Source: DUPH01 sp035449085
GTDB taxonomy: Bacteria; Verrucomicrobiota; Kiritimatiellia; RFP12; UBA1067
Length of the DNA stretch: 23,330 bases
Direction: 5' to 3'
Assembly (NCBI GenBank): GCA_035449085.1
Contig: DAOTKE010000043.1
Coordinates: 1 to 23,330, forward strand
Positions 7,169 to 14,668 of the stretch are shown piece by piece. Made by a program: the position numbers and the translations under genes. The notes beneath the pieces are model-generated. The model did not search any database. It had not been told where the DNA came from and saw nothing but the letters and a program-made list of their open reading frames with translations. Position 1 is the stretch's first letter. Every line of letters starts with the position of its first letter.

Positions 7169-7229
7169 GTGAGGTGTTAAGGCTGTGAGGCTGTAAGGAA
7201 CTTGCCTCCTCACAGTCTTAACACCTCAC
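7169..7229. repeat. 22-bp inverted repeat in the atpI-atpK spacer
   Basis: Arms 7169-7190 and 7208-7229 are complementary at 21 of 22 positions (the exception, 7182/7216, is G-T on the plus strand) around a 17-base loop. The motif inside is GGCTGTGAGG. The right arm includes the atpI stop codon (7226-7228), so a hairpin in the mRNA would begin at the very end of atpI. There is no U-run after it, so it is not a typical terminator; an mRNA processing or stability role is possible. The adjoining bases 7145-7168 hold degenerate copies of the same unit. Confidence 0.85.
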
Positions 7230-9058
7230 AGCCTCTTGAAAGGTTTGAAGGCGTAACCGGCCCAGGTGATGCCTTTGTGGTTTGAGAACTCCAGGGTGTT
7301 GAGACGGACAGCGTGCACCAGAATGCTGAGGCCCGCCATCGCGAAGTTCAGCCCGTGGCCGATCAGCAGGATCAGGATCATCGGCAGGATCTTGGCCCAC
7401 AGCGGCAATCCCATATTGATCGCCATGTCGTTAAAGTTTTCAGCGACCTTGACCGATGCCAGCCCCACGGCGAAAAGGCGCACGTACGAGATGATGTCCC
7501 CGAGCGCACTCACGATGTTGAGCGGCAGCATGCCGAGTTCAATGCCGTTGGTTTTCAGTTCATCGCGCTTCAACGTAAAGAGGAAGATCAACACCAGTGA
7601 GACCGCGAAGACCGGATAGATAAAGGGCGGCACCTTGAAAATGCCGACGATGCCGCACGACATGCAGTACATGAAGACCACCACGCCGACCCACCCGAGT
7701 TGCGCCAGTGCCTTGGTGTCCGGAAACAGCGCAAAGGCGTTCCAGAGACGTGCCACAGATAGGTGGATCACACCCAGCGTGAAACAGAGCAGCATCATGT
7801 TGTTGTTGCCGTTCACAGGATGGTTCAGCCAGCGGCTGGCCGCGTTGTCCGCGAAGGCAGGATGCGCTCCGAACCAGGTGTTGGAAAGGACGCCCCACAC
7901 GATGGTGGCCGTGGCGAAACATGTCAGCAAGACAAACGGTGCGCGCGGCGCGGTCGGCAGCTTGCGGCGCGCGAGAAGTGTCAGCGCCAGGATCAGCGCG
8001 CCATAGCCGCCGTCCCCCACCAGCATGGCGAAAAAGATGCTGAAGAAGCAGAAGAAGGGTACGCTGATGTCCGACTCCGTGTAGGCCGGCGCGATGCCGA
8101 GCCCCTCGAAGAGCGCCAGCACCGGGCGGAATAGGCGCGGCGGACGCAGCAGCGTGGGGGGCGTTTCCCCTGCCAGCGGATCGCGTATCAGGAGACCCCA
8201 TGCGTTTTCACGCGCGGCCTCGCGCAATTCGGCCTCCCGGTCAGCGGGCAGCCAGCCCGCAATCCAGGCCACGGTTCCGGCGGACTGCATCGCGGCGGCC
8301 GCCGTGGCGAACTGGCTCCATTCCGTCAAACGGGCGGTCTCGGTCTGGATGTCATCCGCATGCCGGGCGACATAGCACAGGCGTTGCGTGATCCGATCAA
8401 TGTGTGCGAGCGCTGTATGGTGTTTCTCGCGAAGCTGGTCGAGCGGGGCTTCCGGCAACGCCGCAGGCAAGCAGCCTTCAGGCAGCTCGCCCGAACCGAT
8501 CATGACGCCCCAGACGGTGCGGTCGTCGGCGCTGAGCGTGTGGATGACGGCACCTTCACCCGGCGTCAGGGCGGTTTTGGCCGGTGCGGTGAAGAGGCGG
8601 ACCGTCACGCCTTGCGCGGCAAGGCGTGCAGGCAGGGTGACGTCAAAGTTCCCGAACGGCGCCACTCGCGCGATTTCGCGCGAGAGCCTTTCGGCCTCGT
8701 TGGCCAACGCCTGACGCAGGTCGGCCAGCTTGCAGATCGCGGTGATGCGCGCCTCCGCGTCGCCCTTGACTTCTGGCAGCGGAACAGAGAGGGGGTCGGT
8801 CGCACCACCTTCGTGACCATGGATCCTGTGCGGTCCGGAGACCGTCGGGATGACAGGCTTGCCGGCCAGTGCGTCTTTCAAAATCTGTTGCGCCTGGCGT
8901 GCGCTCGCCAGCCGGTTCTGCGCCTGGCGGCAGGCCTCTGAATCGGCCGCGCCGTCCAGCTCAAGATGCACGGCGCCCAGTTCGCGCAACCGCTCCAACG
9001 TCGGCTCGCGGTCGGCGGCCAAGCAAATCAGAGTCATGTGTTTCATCGGAACGATCAT
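7226..9058 (-). CDS. atpI: V/A-type ATP synthase subunit I
   Basis: A 610-residue stator subunit (the a/I subunit). It has an N-terminal cytoplasmic part (about 1-325) with helical segments, then a membrane domain from about 330 (ISVPFFCFFSIFFAMLVGDGGYGALIL) with several hydrophobic helices. Near the C terminus GHGLNFAMAG and VHAVRLNTLEF carry the conserved arginine (R585) that faces the rotor carboxylate. The start at 9058 is chosen because ATGA overlaps the atpD stop by 4 bases and the family N terminus MKHMTLICL follows; a longer open frame upstream lies over atpD. The last codons, AGG CTG TGA, belong to a 30-base repeat shared with the end of atpB. It is somewhat short compared with subunits of 640-660 residues. 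Confidence 0.92.
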   Translation of the reverse strand: MIVPMKHMTLICLAADREPTLERLRELGAVHLELDGAADSEACRQAQNRLASARQAQQILKDALAGKPVIPTVSGPHRIHGHEGGATDPLSVPLPEVKGDAEARITAICKLADLRQALANEAERLSREIARVAPFGNFDVTLPARLAAQGVTVRLFTAPAKTALTPGEGAVIHTLSADDRTVWGVMIGSGELPEGCLPAALPEAPLDQLREKHHTALAHIDRITQRLCYVARHADDIQTETARLTEWSQFATAAAAMQSAGTVAWIAGWLPADREAELREAARENAWGLLIRDPLAGETPPTLLRPPRLFRPVLALFEGLGIAPAYTESDISVPFFCFFSIFFAMLVGDGGYGALILALTLLARRKLPTAPRAPFVLLTCFATATIVWGVLSNTWFGAHPAFADNAASRWLNHPVNGNNNMMLLCFTLGVIHLSVARLWNAFALFPDTKALAQLGWVGVVVFMYCMSCGIVGIFKVPPFIYPVFAVSLVLIFLFTLKRDELKTNGIELGMLPLNIVSALGDIISYVRLFAVGLASVKVAENFNDMAINMGLPLWAKILPMILILLIGHGLNFAMAGLSILVHAVRLNTLEFSNHKGITWAGYAFKPFKRL

Positions 9059-9669
9059 GCCGCATCCTCCTCTTGGGGCTTGCCGGTGCGTCCTTTGGCG
9101 ATCTTGCCGCGGGTCACGGACGCGGTCTGCTCGTCGCCGATCGCGATCTTGATGAGACGGATGTTCTCGCGGCACTCGGGAATCTTGACCTTTTCGAAAA
9201 GGTTCACGCGCTGCGAGGTGGTGTTCAGTTCTTCCATGATCAGCTTGCGCTGCTCTTCCAGCAAGGCCCGCTCGGCTTTCAGCGCCCAAGCGCGTTTGAT
9301 CGCATGGGCGGCATCATCATGCCAAACCGGCGTGGCAAAGAGATCCATCTCGCCAACGCTGACATCAATACCTTTGTAAACCGGAATCGTCACACCCGCG
9401 ATGTTGCTGGTGCTGGTACGGACACCCTGAAAGGTCAACAGGCTTTGCAACGGGGTGGTGTCGGCGGCAAAGAGCGCGACCCAACTGGAAAGCGCAGCTT
9501 TCGCGTCGCGCTCCCGTTGCTTTACCCTCGCGATATGCGCGTCCACGGTCGCGATTTCGGCCTGCAACTGCTGCTTCTTGAGCTGCAGCATCGGCAGAAA
9601 ACGCTGGAAGCGCTTGAGTGCGTCGGTCTGTGCCTTAAGCTCGGTCTTTGTGAGTTTGATTTTAGCCAT
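9055..9669 (-). CDS. atpD: V/A-type ATP synthase subunit D (central stalk)
   Basis: A 204-residue central-shaft subunit, about the usual length. The N-terminal helix (MAKIKLTKTELKAQTDALKR) and the C-terminal helix (about 135-195) form the rotor coiled coil that turns inside the A3B3 head. It ends with ATGA overlapping atpI. The start is fixed by the conserved MAKIKLTK N terminus, yet the bases before it on the minus strand are the repeat unit ending CCTTAACCCC, with no purine-rich ribosome binding site within 30 bases. It is separated from atpB by a 425-base repeat spacer with an assembly gap, so translation probably depends on coupling or on an SD-independent mechanism. Confidence 0.92.
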   Translation of the reverse strand: MAKIKLTKTELKAQTDALKRFQRFLPMLQLKKQQLQAEIATVDAHIARVKQRERDAKAALSSWVALFAADTTPLQSLLTFQGVRTSTSNIAGVTIPVYKGIDVSVGEMDLFATPVWHDDAAHAIKRAWALKAERALLEEQRKLIMEELNTTSQRVNLFEKVKIPECRENIRLIKIAIGDEQTASVTRGKIAKGRTGKPQEEDAA

Positions 9670-9795
9670 GGGGTTAAGGCTGTGAGGGGTTAAGGCTGTG
9701 AGGGGTTAGGGGGTTGAGGGTTAAGGCTGTGAGGGGTTAGGGGGTTGAGGGTTAAGGCTGTGAGGGGTTAGGGGGTTGAGGGTTAAGGCTGTGAG
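9670..9795. repeat. 31-bp tandem repeat, left sub-array, abutting the atpD start
   Basis: The unit is GGTTAAGGCTGTGAG (15 bases) followed by GGGTTAGGGGGTTGAG (16 bases); the two halves are themselves related. Copies of the first half start at 9719, 9750 and 9781, and two 16-base half units precede them (9671-9702). The first base lies directly against the atpD ATG. The plus strand is G-rich with runs of 3-5 G. Every junction copy left of the gap reads GAGGGGTTAG, unlike the copies right of it. Confidence 0.95.
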
Positions 9796-9895
9796 NNNNN
9801 NNNNNNNNNNNNNNNNNNNNNNNNNNNNNNNNNNNNNNNNNNNNNNNNNNNNNNNNNNNNNNNNNNNNNNNNNNNNNNNNNNNNNNNNNNNNNNN
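9796..9895. other. assembly gap of exactly 100 N inside the repeat array
   Basis: One hundred undetermined bases, the conventional size for a scaffold gap of unknown length. The true number of 31-bp repeats is therefore unknown, and extra sequence within the gap cannot be excluded. Confidence 0.98.
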
Positions 9896-10007
9896 GGTTA
9901 GGGGGTTGAGGGTTAAGGCTGTGAGAGGTTAGGGGGTTGAGGGTTAAGGCTGTGAGAGGTTAGGGGGTTGAGGGTTAAGGCTGTGAGAGGTTGAGGCTGT
10001 GGGGGGT
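9896..10007. repeat. 31-bp tandem repeat, right sub-array
   Basis: The same 31-base period continues, with copies of GGTTAAGGCTGTGAG starting at 9911, 9942 and 9973, but the junction copies here read GAGAGGTTAG instead of GAGGGGTTAG. The array decays after 9988 into a diverged GGTTGAGGCTGTGGGG copy. Bases 10008-10052 between this array and the inverted repeats near atpB hold no recognisable gene or site. Confidence 0.95.
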
Positions 10008-10052
10008 CGATGGGCAACATCACACTCACGGATTCTTTTTCGGTTCATCATA

Positions 10053-10106
10053 CTTCACAGCCTCACAGCCTTACAGCCTTACAGTCTCAAAACCTCACAG
10101 CCTTTT
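10053..10106. repeat. inverted-orientation short repeats at the atpB 3' end
   Basis: Five to six tandem 8-10-base units of the form CTCACAGCC or TTACAGCC, the reverse complement of the GGCTGTGAGG core in the array to the left. Bases 10077-10106 match 7208-7237 at the atpI 3' end at 26 of 30 positions. The atpB stop codon (10095-10097) lies inside. In the mRNA these units could pair with the array nearer atpD. Confidence 0.9.
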
Positions 10107-11399
10107 CTCCTTAGGCCAAAAGGCTGTTGTGAGTTTGGAGGGGATACCGGTCTCGTCCGGCTCAAAGCAGTCGGCCAGTATGCGCCAACCGAGGTCTAGT
10201 GCCTTTTCCAGCGGGATATTGACCGAGAGGTCCATCATCTCTTTTTCGAAGCGTTCGCCGTATTTGAGCAGTTTACGGTCCCAGTCGCTCATGCGGAAGC
10301 CCATGGACTGCTTTTCCTGCGTCTCTTTGAACGAGGCGTAGAGCTTGATCATGGCGTCCATGATGGTGCGGTGGTCTTCGCGCGTGTCTTTGTTGACCTG
10401 TTGCTTCAGACGGCTCAGCGAGCCGAACGGCTCGATGCGCCCGTTACGCAGGTAGAACTGGCCCTCGGTGATGTACCCGGTGTTGTCCGGCACCGGATGG
10501 GTGACATCGTCGCCGGGCATGGTGGTGACCGCGAGAATGGTGATGGATCCCGCACCCTCGAAGTCGACCGCCTTCTCATAGCGCGCGGCGAGTTGCGAAT
10601 AAAGGTCGCCCGGATAGCCGCGGTTGGAGGGGATCTGCTCCATGGTGATGGCGATCTCCTTGAGCGCGTCGGCGAAGCTGGTCATGTCGGTCAGCAGTAC
10701 CAGCACCTTTTTCCCTTGCAGCGCGAACTGTTCGGCGACAGCCAGCGAGATGTCCGGCACCAGCATGCACTCCACGATCGGGTCGGAGGCGGTGTGCACG
10801 AACATGACGGTCCGCGAGAGTGCGCCGCTCTCGTCCAGCGTGTCGCGGAAGGCGAGGTAGTCGTCGTATTTGAGCCCCATGCCGCCGAGGATGATGATGT
10901 CGACCTCGGCCTGCAGCGCGATGCGCGCGAGCAGCGGATTGTAAGGCTCGCCGGCGCGGGCGAAGATCGGCAGCTTCTGCGACTCGACCAGCGAGTTGAA
11001 GACGTCGATCATCGGGATGTTGGTGCGGACCATGTTGCGCGGCATGATGCGTTTGGCCGGGTTGACCGACGGCGTGCCGATGTCGGTCAGGTTGTCGGTC
11101 AGCGCGGGACCGTTGTCGCGCGGCACGGCGCTGCCGGTGAAGGCGCGGCCGAGCAGCGCCTCCGAGAAGGGAACGCGCATCGGCGTGCCGAGGAAACGCA
11201 CCTTGCCGTCGGTCGCGATGCCGCGCGCCCCGGCGAAGACCTGCAACGTAACCGTGTCGCCGTCCAACTTGATGACCTGCGCCAATGAAGTGCCGTTCCG
11301 CGAGGAGACCTCGGCGAGTTCGCGGTATTTGACACCCTGCGCGCGCAGCGTGATCACGCTGCCGGCCAGGTTGTCGATGGAGTGGTAAACCTTATACAT
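10095..11399 (-). CDS. atpB: V/A-type ATP synthase subunit B (non-catalytic head subunit)
   Basis: A 434-residue head subunit that alternates with A in the A3B3 ring. It has the beta-barrel N terminus (MYKVYHSIDNLAGSVITL), the nucleotide-fold core with IILGGMGLKYDDY (169-181) in place of a functional P-loop, as expected for B, and SNRGYPGDLYSQLAARYEKA, the segment that contributes to the catalytic interface with A. I choose the ATG at 11399, with GGAAG five bases upstream, over an ATG at 11411 that overlaps this binding site; the difference is four residues. It lies 54 bases after atpA. The C-terminal Arg-Leu and stop are encoded by the repeat element shared with atpI. Confidence 0.94.
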   Translation of the reverse strand: MYKVYHSIDNLAGSVITLRAQGVKYRELAEVSSRNGTSLAQVIKLDGDTVTLQVFAGARGIATDGKVRFLGTPMRVPFSEALLGRAFTGSAVPRDNGPALTDNLTDIGTPSVNPAKRIMPRNMVRTNIPMIDVFNSLVESQKLPIFARAGEPYNPLLARIALQAEVDIIILGGMGLKYDDYLAFRDTLDESGALSRTVMFVHTASDPIVECMLVPDISLAVAEQFALQGKKVLVLLTDMTSFADALKEIAITMEQIPSNRGYPGDLYSQLAARYEKAVDFEGAGSITILAVTTMPGDDVTHPVPDNTGYITEGQFYLRNGRIEPFGSLSRLKQQVNKDTREDHRTIMDAMIKLYASFKETQEKQSMGFRMSDWDRKLLKYGERFEKEMMDLSVNIPLEKALDLGWRILADCFEPDETGIPSKLTTAFWPKEKRL

Positions 11400-11453
11400 G
11401 GGAACTTCCATTCTCGATGTCGGATATTGGTTTCGTGATCTGGTTCAACTTGC

Positions 11454-13322
11454 TCATCGGATTTCAGGCTCCGTGTTGACGGCTGCGGCAACGGCTTCGT
11501 GGTCGAGCACGCAAGCGGCGGAGCCGCCGGTGGGATCAGGTCGGGGCTTGATGACGGCAAATTCATCCGTTTGAGCGGCAAACGCTTCGAGCGCGGCCTC
11601 CTGGATCGTCCGCAAGATGGCGTCCCTGCGTTCTGCGTATTCCGGCGCGGTGTATTCGGTGTTGTTCCAGTCGATATAGGTCTGGGTCAGGCCTTGGAAG
11701 AATTTGCGCGCCTCGTCCTTTTGCTTGAAGGGGTACGCGGCGAGCAGGGCTTTCTCCACCACATCGAACATCTCGCGCTGGCGGTCGGCCGGCGTGGCGG
11801 CGTCGATGTCGCTGAAGGCGTTCTGCTGGAGGTACACCGCGTCAAGAAACTCGCTTTTCAGATAGACGGTAAAGTCGTCGATGCTGGTGCCTTCTTCGCC
11901 GACCACCTTCATCATCTGGGCCACGTCGTTGCCTTGACGCAGAATCGCGCGGACCTGTTCAACGCGTTTCCAGTCGATGATGCTGGGGTATTTGCTCCAG
12001 CTCTCCAGCGGATCGATGGCGGGGTAGCGGCGCGCGTCGGAGCGCGCCCGCGACAGGCCGTGGAAGGCGCCGACGACCTTGAGCGTGGCCTGGGTGACCG
12101 GCTCGTCGAAGTTGCCGCCTGCGGGCGAGACCGTGCCGCCGATCGTGACCGAGCCGATCGAGCCGTCCTTGAGTCGCACGAGCCCGGCGCGTTCGTAGAA
12201 GTTGGCGATCAGGGACTCGAGGTAGGCCGGGAAGGCCTCCTCGCCCGGGATCTCCTCCAGGCGGCCGGAGAGTTCACGCAGGGCCTGGGCCCAGCGCGAG
12301 GTCGAGTCGGCCAGCAGCAGAACGTGCAGCCCCATCTGCCGGTAATAACCGGCGATCGTCACTGCCGTGTAGACCGAGGCTTCACGCGCCGCGACCGGCA
12401 TGGACGAGGTGTTGCAGATGATGACCGTGCGGTCCATCAGCGGCTTGCCGGTGCGCGGGTCTTCCAGCTCCGGGAATTCGCGCAGGGTCTCGACCACCTC
12501 ACCCGCGCGTTCACCGCAGGCGGCGAGCACCACGATGTCCACGTCCGCATACCGCGAGGTGGACTGCTGAAGCACCGTCTTGCCCGCGCCGAAGGGGCCG
12601 GGAATGCAGTAGGTGCCGCCCAGCGCGACCGGGAAAAAGGTGTCGATCGGGCGCACGCGCGTGGTCATCGTTTCGGTCGGCTTGAGCCGCTCCGCGAAGC
12701 AGGTGATCGGCAGTTTGACCGGCCAGCGCTGCAGCATGCTGACGCTGTGGTCTTTGCCGTCGGCGTCGGTCAGGACGGCGATCTCCTGCTCGACCGTGTA
12801 CTCTCCGGCGGCGGCGACCTGTTTTACGGTGTACGCGCCGCGGAAGGCGAAAGGCACCATGATGCGGTGTTTAAAGATGCCTTCCGGCACCGTGCCGAGC
12901 GTCTCGCCCGCGCTCACGCGGTCCCCGGGCTTGGCGGCCGGGGTGAAGGCCCAGCGCGTTTCGCGGTTCAAAGCCTTGAGATAGGTGCCGCGCTGCAGGA
13001 AAAAGCCGCACTGCTCGGCGAGCTGGGGCAGGGGGTTCTGCAGGCCGTCGTAGATCTGCGCGAGGAGGCCGGGGCCGAGTTCCGCCGTCAGCAGGTTGCC
13101 GGTGAAAACAACGGTGTCGCCGACTTGGAGATCGCGCGTGTCTTCGAACACCTGGAGGTCCGCCAAGCGGCCGCGGATGCGGACGATCTCGCTCATCAGC
13201 CGCTGGGTGGTGCCGCCCTGCTCAAGGCAGGCGTACCCGACCTCGTTCTGGGCGACCGCACCGTCAAACGCGACGGTGATCATGTTGCCGTTGACGCCGA
13301 CAATTTTTCCTGTCGTTTCCAT
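11454..13322 (-). CDS. atpA: V/A-type ATP synthase subunit A (catalytic)
   Basis: A 622-residue catalytic subunit, slightly longer than the usual 580-600. The N-terminal barrel starts METTGKIVGVNGNMITVAF; the A-type bulge (non-homologous region) is at about 120-185; the Walker A motif GPFGAGKT is at 242-249; the catalytic glutamate lies in CGERAGE (E271); and the Walker B region is LLLADSTSRWA (335-345). The start at 13322 is set by the conserved METTGKI terminus; the open frame continues 25 codons upstream without homology and would overlap the DUF2764 gene. Only a weak binding site (ACGGAAAC) precedes it, 28 bases after the DUF2764 stop, which fits coupling. Confidence 0.95.
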   Translation of the reverse strand: METTGKIVGVNGNMITVAFDGAVAQNEVGYACLEQGGTTQRLMSEIVRIRGRLADLQVFEDTRDLQVGDTVVFTGNLLTAELGPGLLAQIYDGLQNPLPQLAEQCGFFLQRGTYLKALNRETRWAFTPAAKPGDRVSAGETLGTVPEGIFKHRIMVPFAFRGAYTVKQVAAAGEYTVEQEIAVLTDADGKDHSVSMLQRWPVKLPITCFAERLKPTETMTTRVRPIDTFFPVALGGTYCIPGPFGAGKTVLQQSTSRYADVDIVVLAACGERAGEVVETLREFPELEDPRTGKPLMDRTVIICNTSSMPVAAREASVYTAVTIAGYYRQMGLHVLLLADSTSRWAQALRELSGRLEEIPGEEAFPAYLESLIANFYERAGLVRLKDGSIGSVTIGGTVSPAGGNFDEPVTQATLKVVGAFHGLSRARSDARRYPAIDPLESWSKYPSIIDWKRVEQVRAILRQGNDVAQMMKVVGEEGTSIDDFTVYLKSEFLDAVYLQQNAFSDIDAATPADRQREMFDVVEKALLAAYPFKQKDEARKFFQGLTQTYIDWNNTEYTAPEYAERRDAILRTIQEAALEAFAAQTDEFAVIKPRPDPTGGSAACVLDHEAVAAAVNTEPEIR

Positions 13323-13350
13323 AAGCGTGTTTCCGTAAGTGGGCGGTGGT

Positions 13351-13884
13351 TCAATCGCCCGAGTTGAACGTAAGAGGGATTTCTGTGAGACGGTCAAAAG
13401 TGTTCTGCCCCTGCTCGGGTGTCAGGGCTGCCCAGCGGGCAAGGATCGCAAGTTTGACGGCATAGGCGAAAACGCCCTTCACGTCGAGCGGGTCCGGTCC
13501 TTGCAGCTCCTCAGCGATCATCCAGCGGATCTGGTCGAGCGCCTTTTCGCGCCGCAGCGGGTCAGGCTGGTTAAAAGCCTCCTCAACCTGGGTCTCAATG
13601 CGCGTATCGCAGCCGGACGCGGGACGCAGCCAGCGGGATGCGTCATCACCTGCCAAACGGGCGCGCTGGCGCGCGACGGCATTGCGCAGAATCGTGTCGC
13701 GGTCGCGCCAGGCGGCGACGAACGGATGGTCGCACGCGGCTCCGGTGAGCAAGGCCTCTGCCGCAGCCGCGTCGGCGGCGCTGAGCTGGTCACGGCAGGC
13801 CGAGAGAAACGCCTCGGGCGTCACGGCCGACGGGGCGTCGAGCCGCAGCATCGGCAGGCTGGAAAGGAGGTAGATGACACTCAT
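13351..13884 (-). CDS. DUF2764 family protein of the V/A-ATPase operon
   Basis: A 177-residue protein starting MSVIYLLSSLPMLRLD, the characteristic opening of DUF2764 (the family of Chlamydia CT309, which sits at the same place between atpE and atpA; from memory). It is rich in helix-forming residues with several Trp and Arg-rich stretches. ATGA overlaps the atpE stop by 4 bases. Because the operon has no gene recognisable as subunit C (d), this protein may replace it as the collar between rotor ring and shaft; that is inference from position and from the missing subunit, not from visible motifs. Confidence 0.82.
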   Translation of the reverse strand: MSVIYLLSSLPMLRLDAPSAVTPEAFLSACRDQLSAADAAAAEALLTGAACDHPFVAAWRDRDTILRNAVARQRARLAGDDASRWLRPASGCDTRIETQVEEAFNQPDPLRREKALDQIRWMIAEELQGPDPLDVKGVFAYAVKLAILARWAALTPEQGQNTFDRLTEIPLTFNSGD

Positions 13885-14471
13885 GGCTTCATCAAGGCCG
13901 CCAGGCGCGGGCGGAGCTGTTTGGCGAGGGCCTCAGCGACGGCCGCTCCGGTGAAGGTGTGTTCCACGCGACCGTTGGCAAGACGCAGCCGGAACCCGGT
14001 GCCGGCGGTTTCGTCGGTGACCACCGTGACACCCTGCGCCGCTTCCGCCGCGAGCTTCGCGCGCAACACATCGGCCAGTTTGGCCGCCGCCTCCACCTCA
14101 ATCCCGCCTTTGGCACCCAAATGTACGCGTACGGCTTCGACGGCGAGATCGGCAACGAGGTCAGGGTTCGCGTCAAAACCGGCGTTGACGTTTTCCAGCA
14201 ACAGCCGCTGCAAGAGCCGGGTGACCGCCTTTTCGACCTTCGTGACGGTATCGCGCGCGGCCTGCCGCATGGTTTCTTCCGCGCGGCGCTCAAACGCTTC
14301 GGCCTCTTGGCGCGCCTCGGCTTTGACCTTGGCCGCTTCGGCCTGCGCCGCATCAAGGATTGAAGTGGCCTTTTTCCGCGCGTCGGCGAGCAGGGCCTCT
14401 GCCTCCGCCTGCGCCTTTTCCACGCCATCACGCTGGATTTTTTCGAGCAACTGCTGCAAGTCTTGTGTCAT
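13881..14471 (-). CDS. atpE: V/A-type ATP synthase subunit E (peripheral stalk)
   Basis: A 196-residue subunit, first gene of the ATPase operon. Residues 1-95 form an Ala/Glu/Lys/Arg-rich long helix (MTQDLQQLLEKIQRDGVEKA onward) typical of the E stalk coiled coil; the C-terminal globular half (about 100-196) includes the DETAGTGFRLRLANGRVEHTF segment that grips the head. The start at 14471 has AGGTGA 5 bases upstream; an in-frame ATG at 14495 would add 8 residues. Partner subunit G/H, which forms the EG heterodimer in other V/A-ATPases, is not encoded in this operon. It overlaps the DUF2764 gene by ATGA. Confidence 0.9.
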   Translation of the reverse strand: MTQDLQQLLEKIQRDGVEKAQAEAEALLADARKKATSILDAAQAEAAKVKAEARQEAEAFERRAEETMRQAARDTVTKVEKAVTRLLQRLLLENVNAGFDANPDLVADLAVEAVRVHLGAKGGIEVEAAAKLADVLRAKLAAEAAQGVTVVTDETAGTGFRLRLANGRVEHTFTGAAVAEALAKQLRPRLAALMKP

Positions 14472-14543
14472 ATCGTCACCTGAAGCTGGCTTCATTTCGG
14501 TCGAACGCGGGACATCATCCCATAGGGGTTGGATACCCGTCCA

Positions 14544-14572
14544 ACAGTAATAAAGGGGGATGTGGCGGTCAA
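14544..14572 (-). promoter_or_regulatory. likely promoter of the V/A-ATPase operon
   Basis: On the minus strand TTGACC (14572-14567) and TACTGT (14549-14544) are 17 bases apart. The 197-base spacer to the upstream gene is the only substantial gap before atpE. A perfect 6-bp inverted repeat, GTTGGA/TCCAAC (14528-14545, 6-base loop), overlaps the -10 box and the predicted start near 14537; it could be an operator or the first hairpin of the mRNA. The -10 is weak. I see no clear terminator for the upstream gene in 14573-14668. Confidence 0.45.
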
Positions 14573-14668
14573 GAACGAATCGATGTTTATCAAGCGATTA
14601 ATTGGGGAGCGGAAACAAACAAAACAGAAGGTGGGTACGAAAGAAGGGAGAACCATTCGCCACGACCT

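Noticed and set aside
7169..7229. Rho-independent terminator between atpI and atpK
   Set aside because: The hairpin is not followed by a T-run on either strand, and atpK must be transcribed from the same operon.
9670..10007. CRISPR array
   Set aside because: The repeats are contiguous, with a 31-base period and no variable spacers, and no cas gene is nearby; it is a simple tandem array.
9991..10341. Possible small gene in the atpB-atpD spacer
   Set aside because: The frame begins in repeat sequence and continues as antisense of atpB; no ribosome binding site and no recognisable protein.
11499..13367. A 622-codon plus-strand open frame across atpA
   Set aside because: It is the antisense shadow of the catalytic subunit gene. 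The translation is Arg/His/Gly-rich with no recognisable domain, and the minus strand has all Walker motifs.
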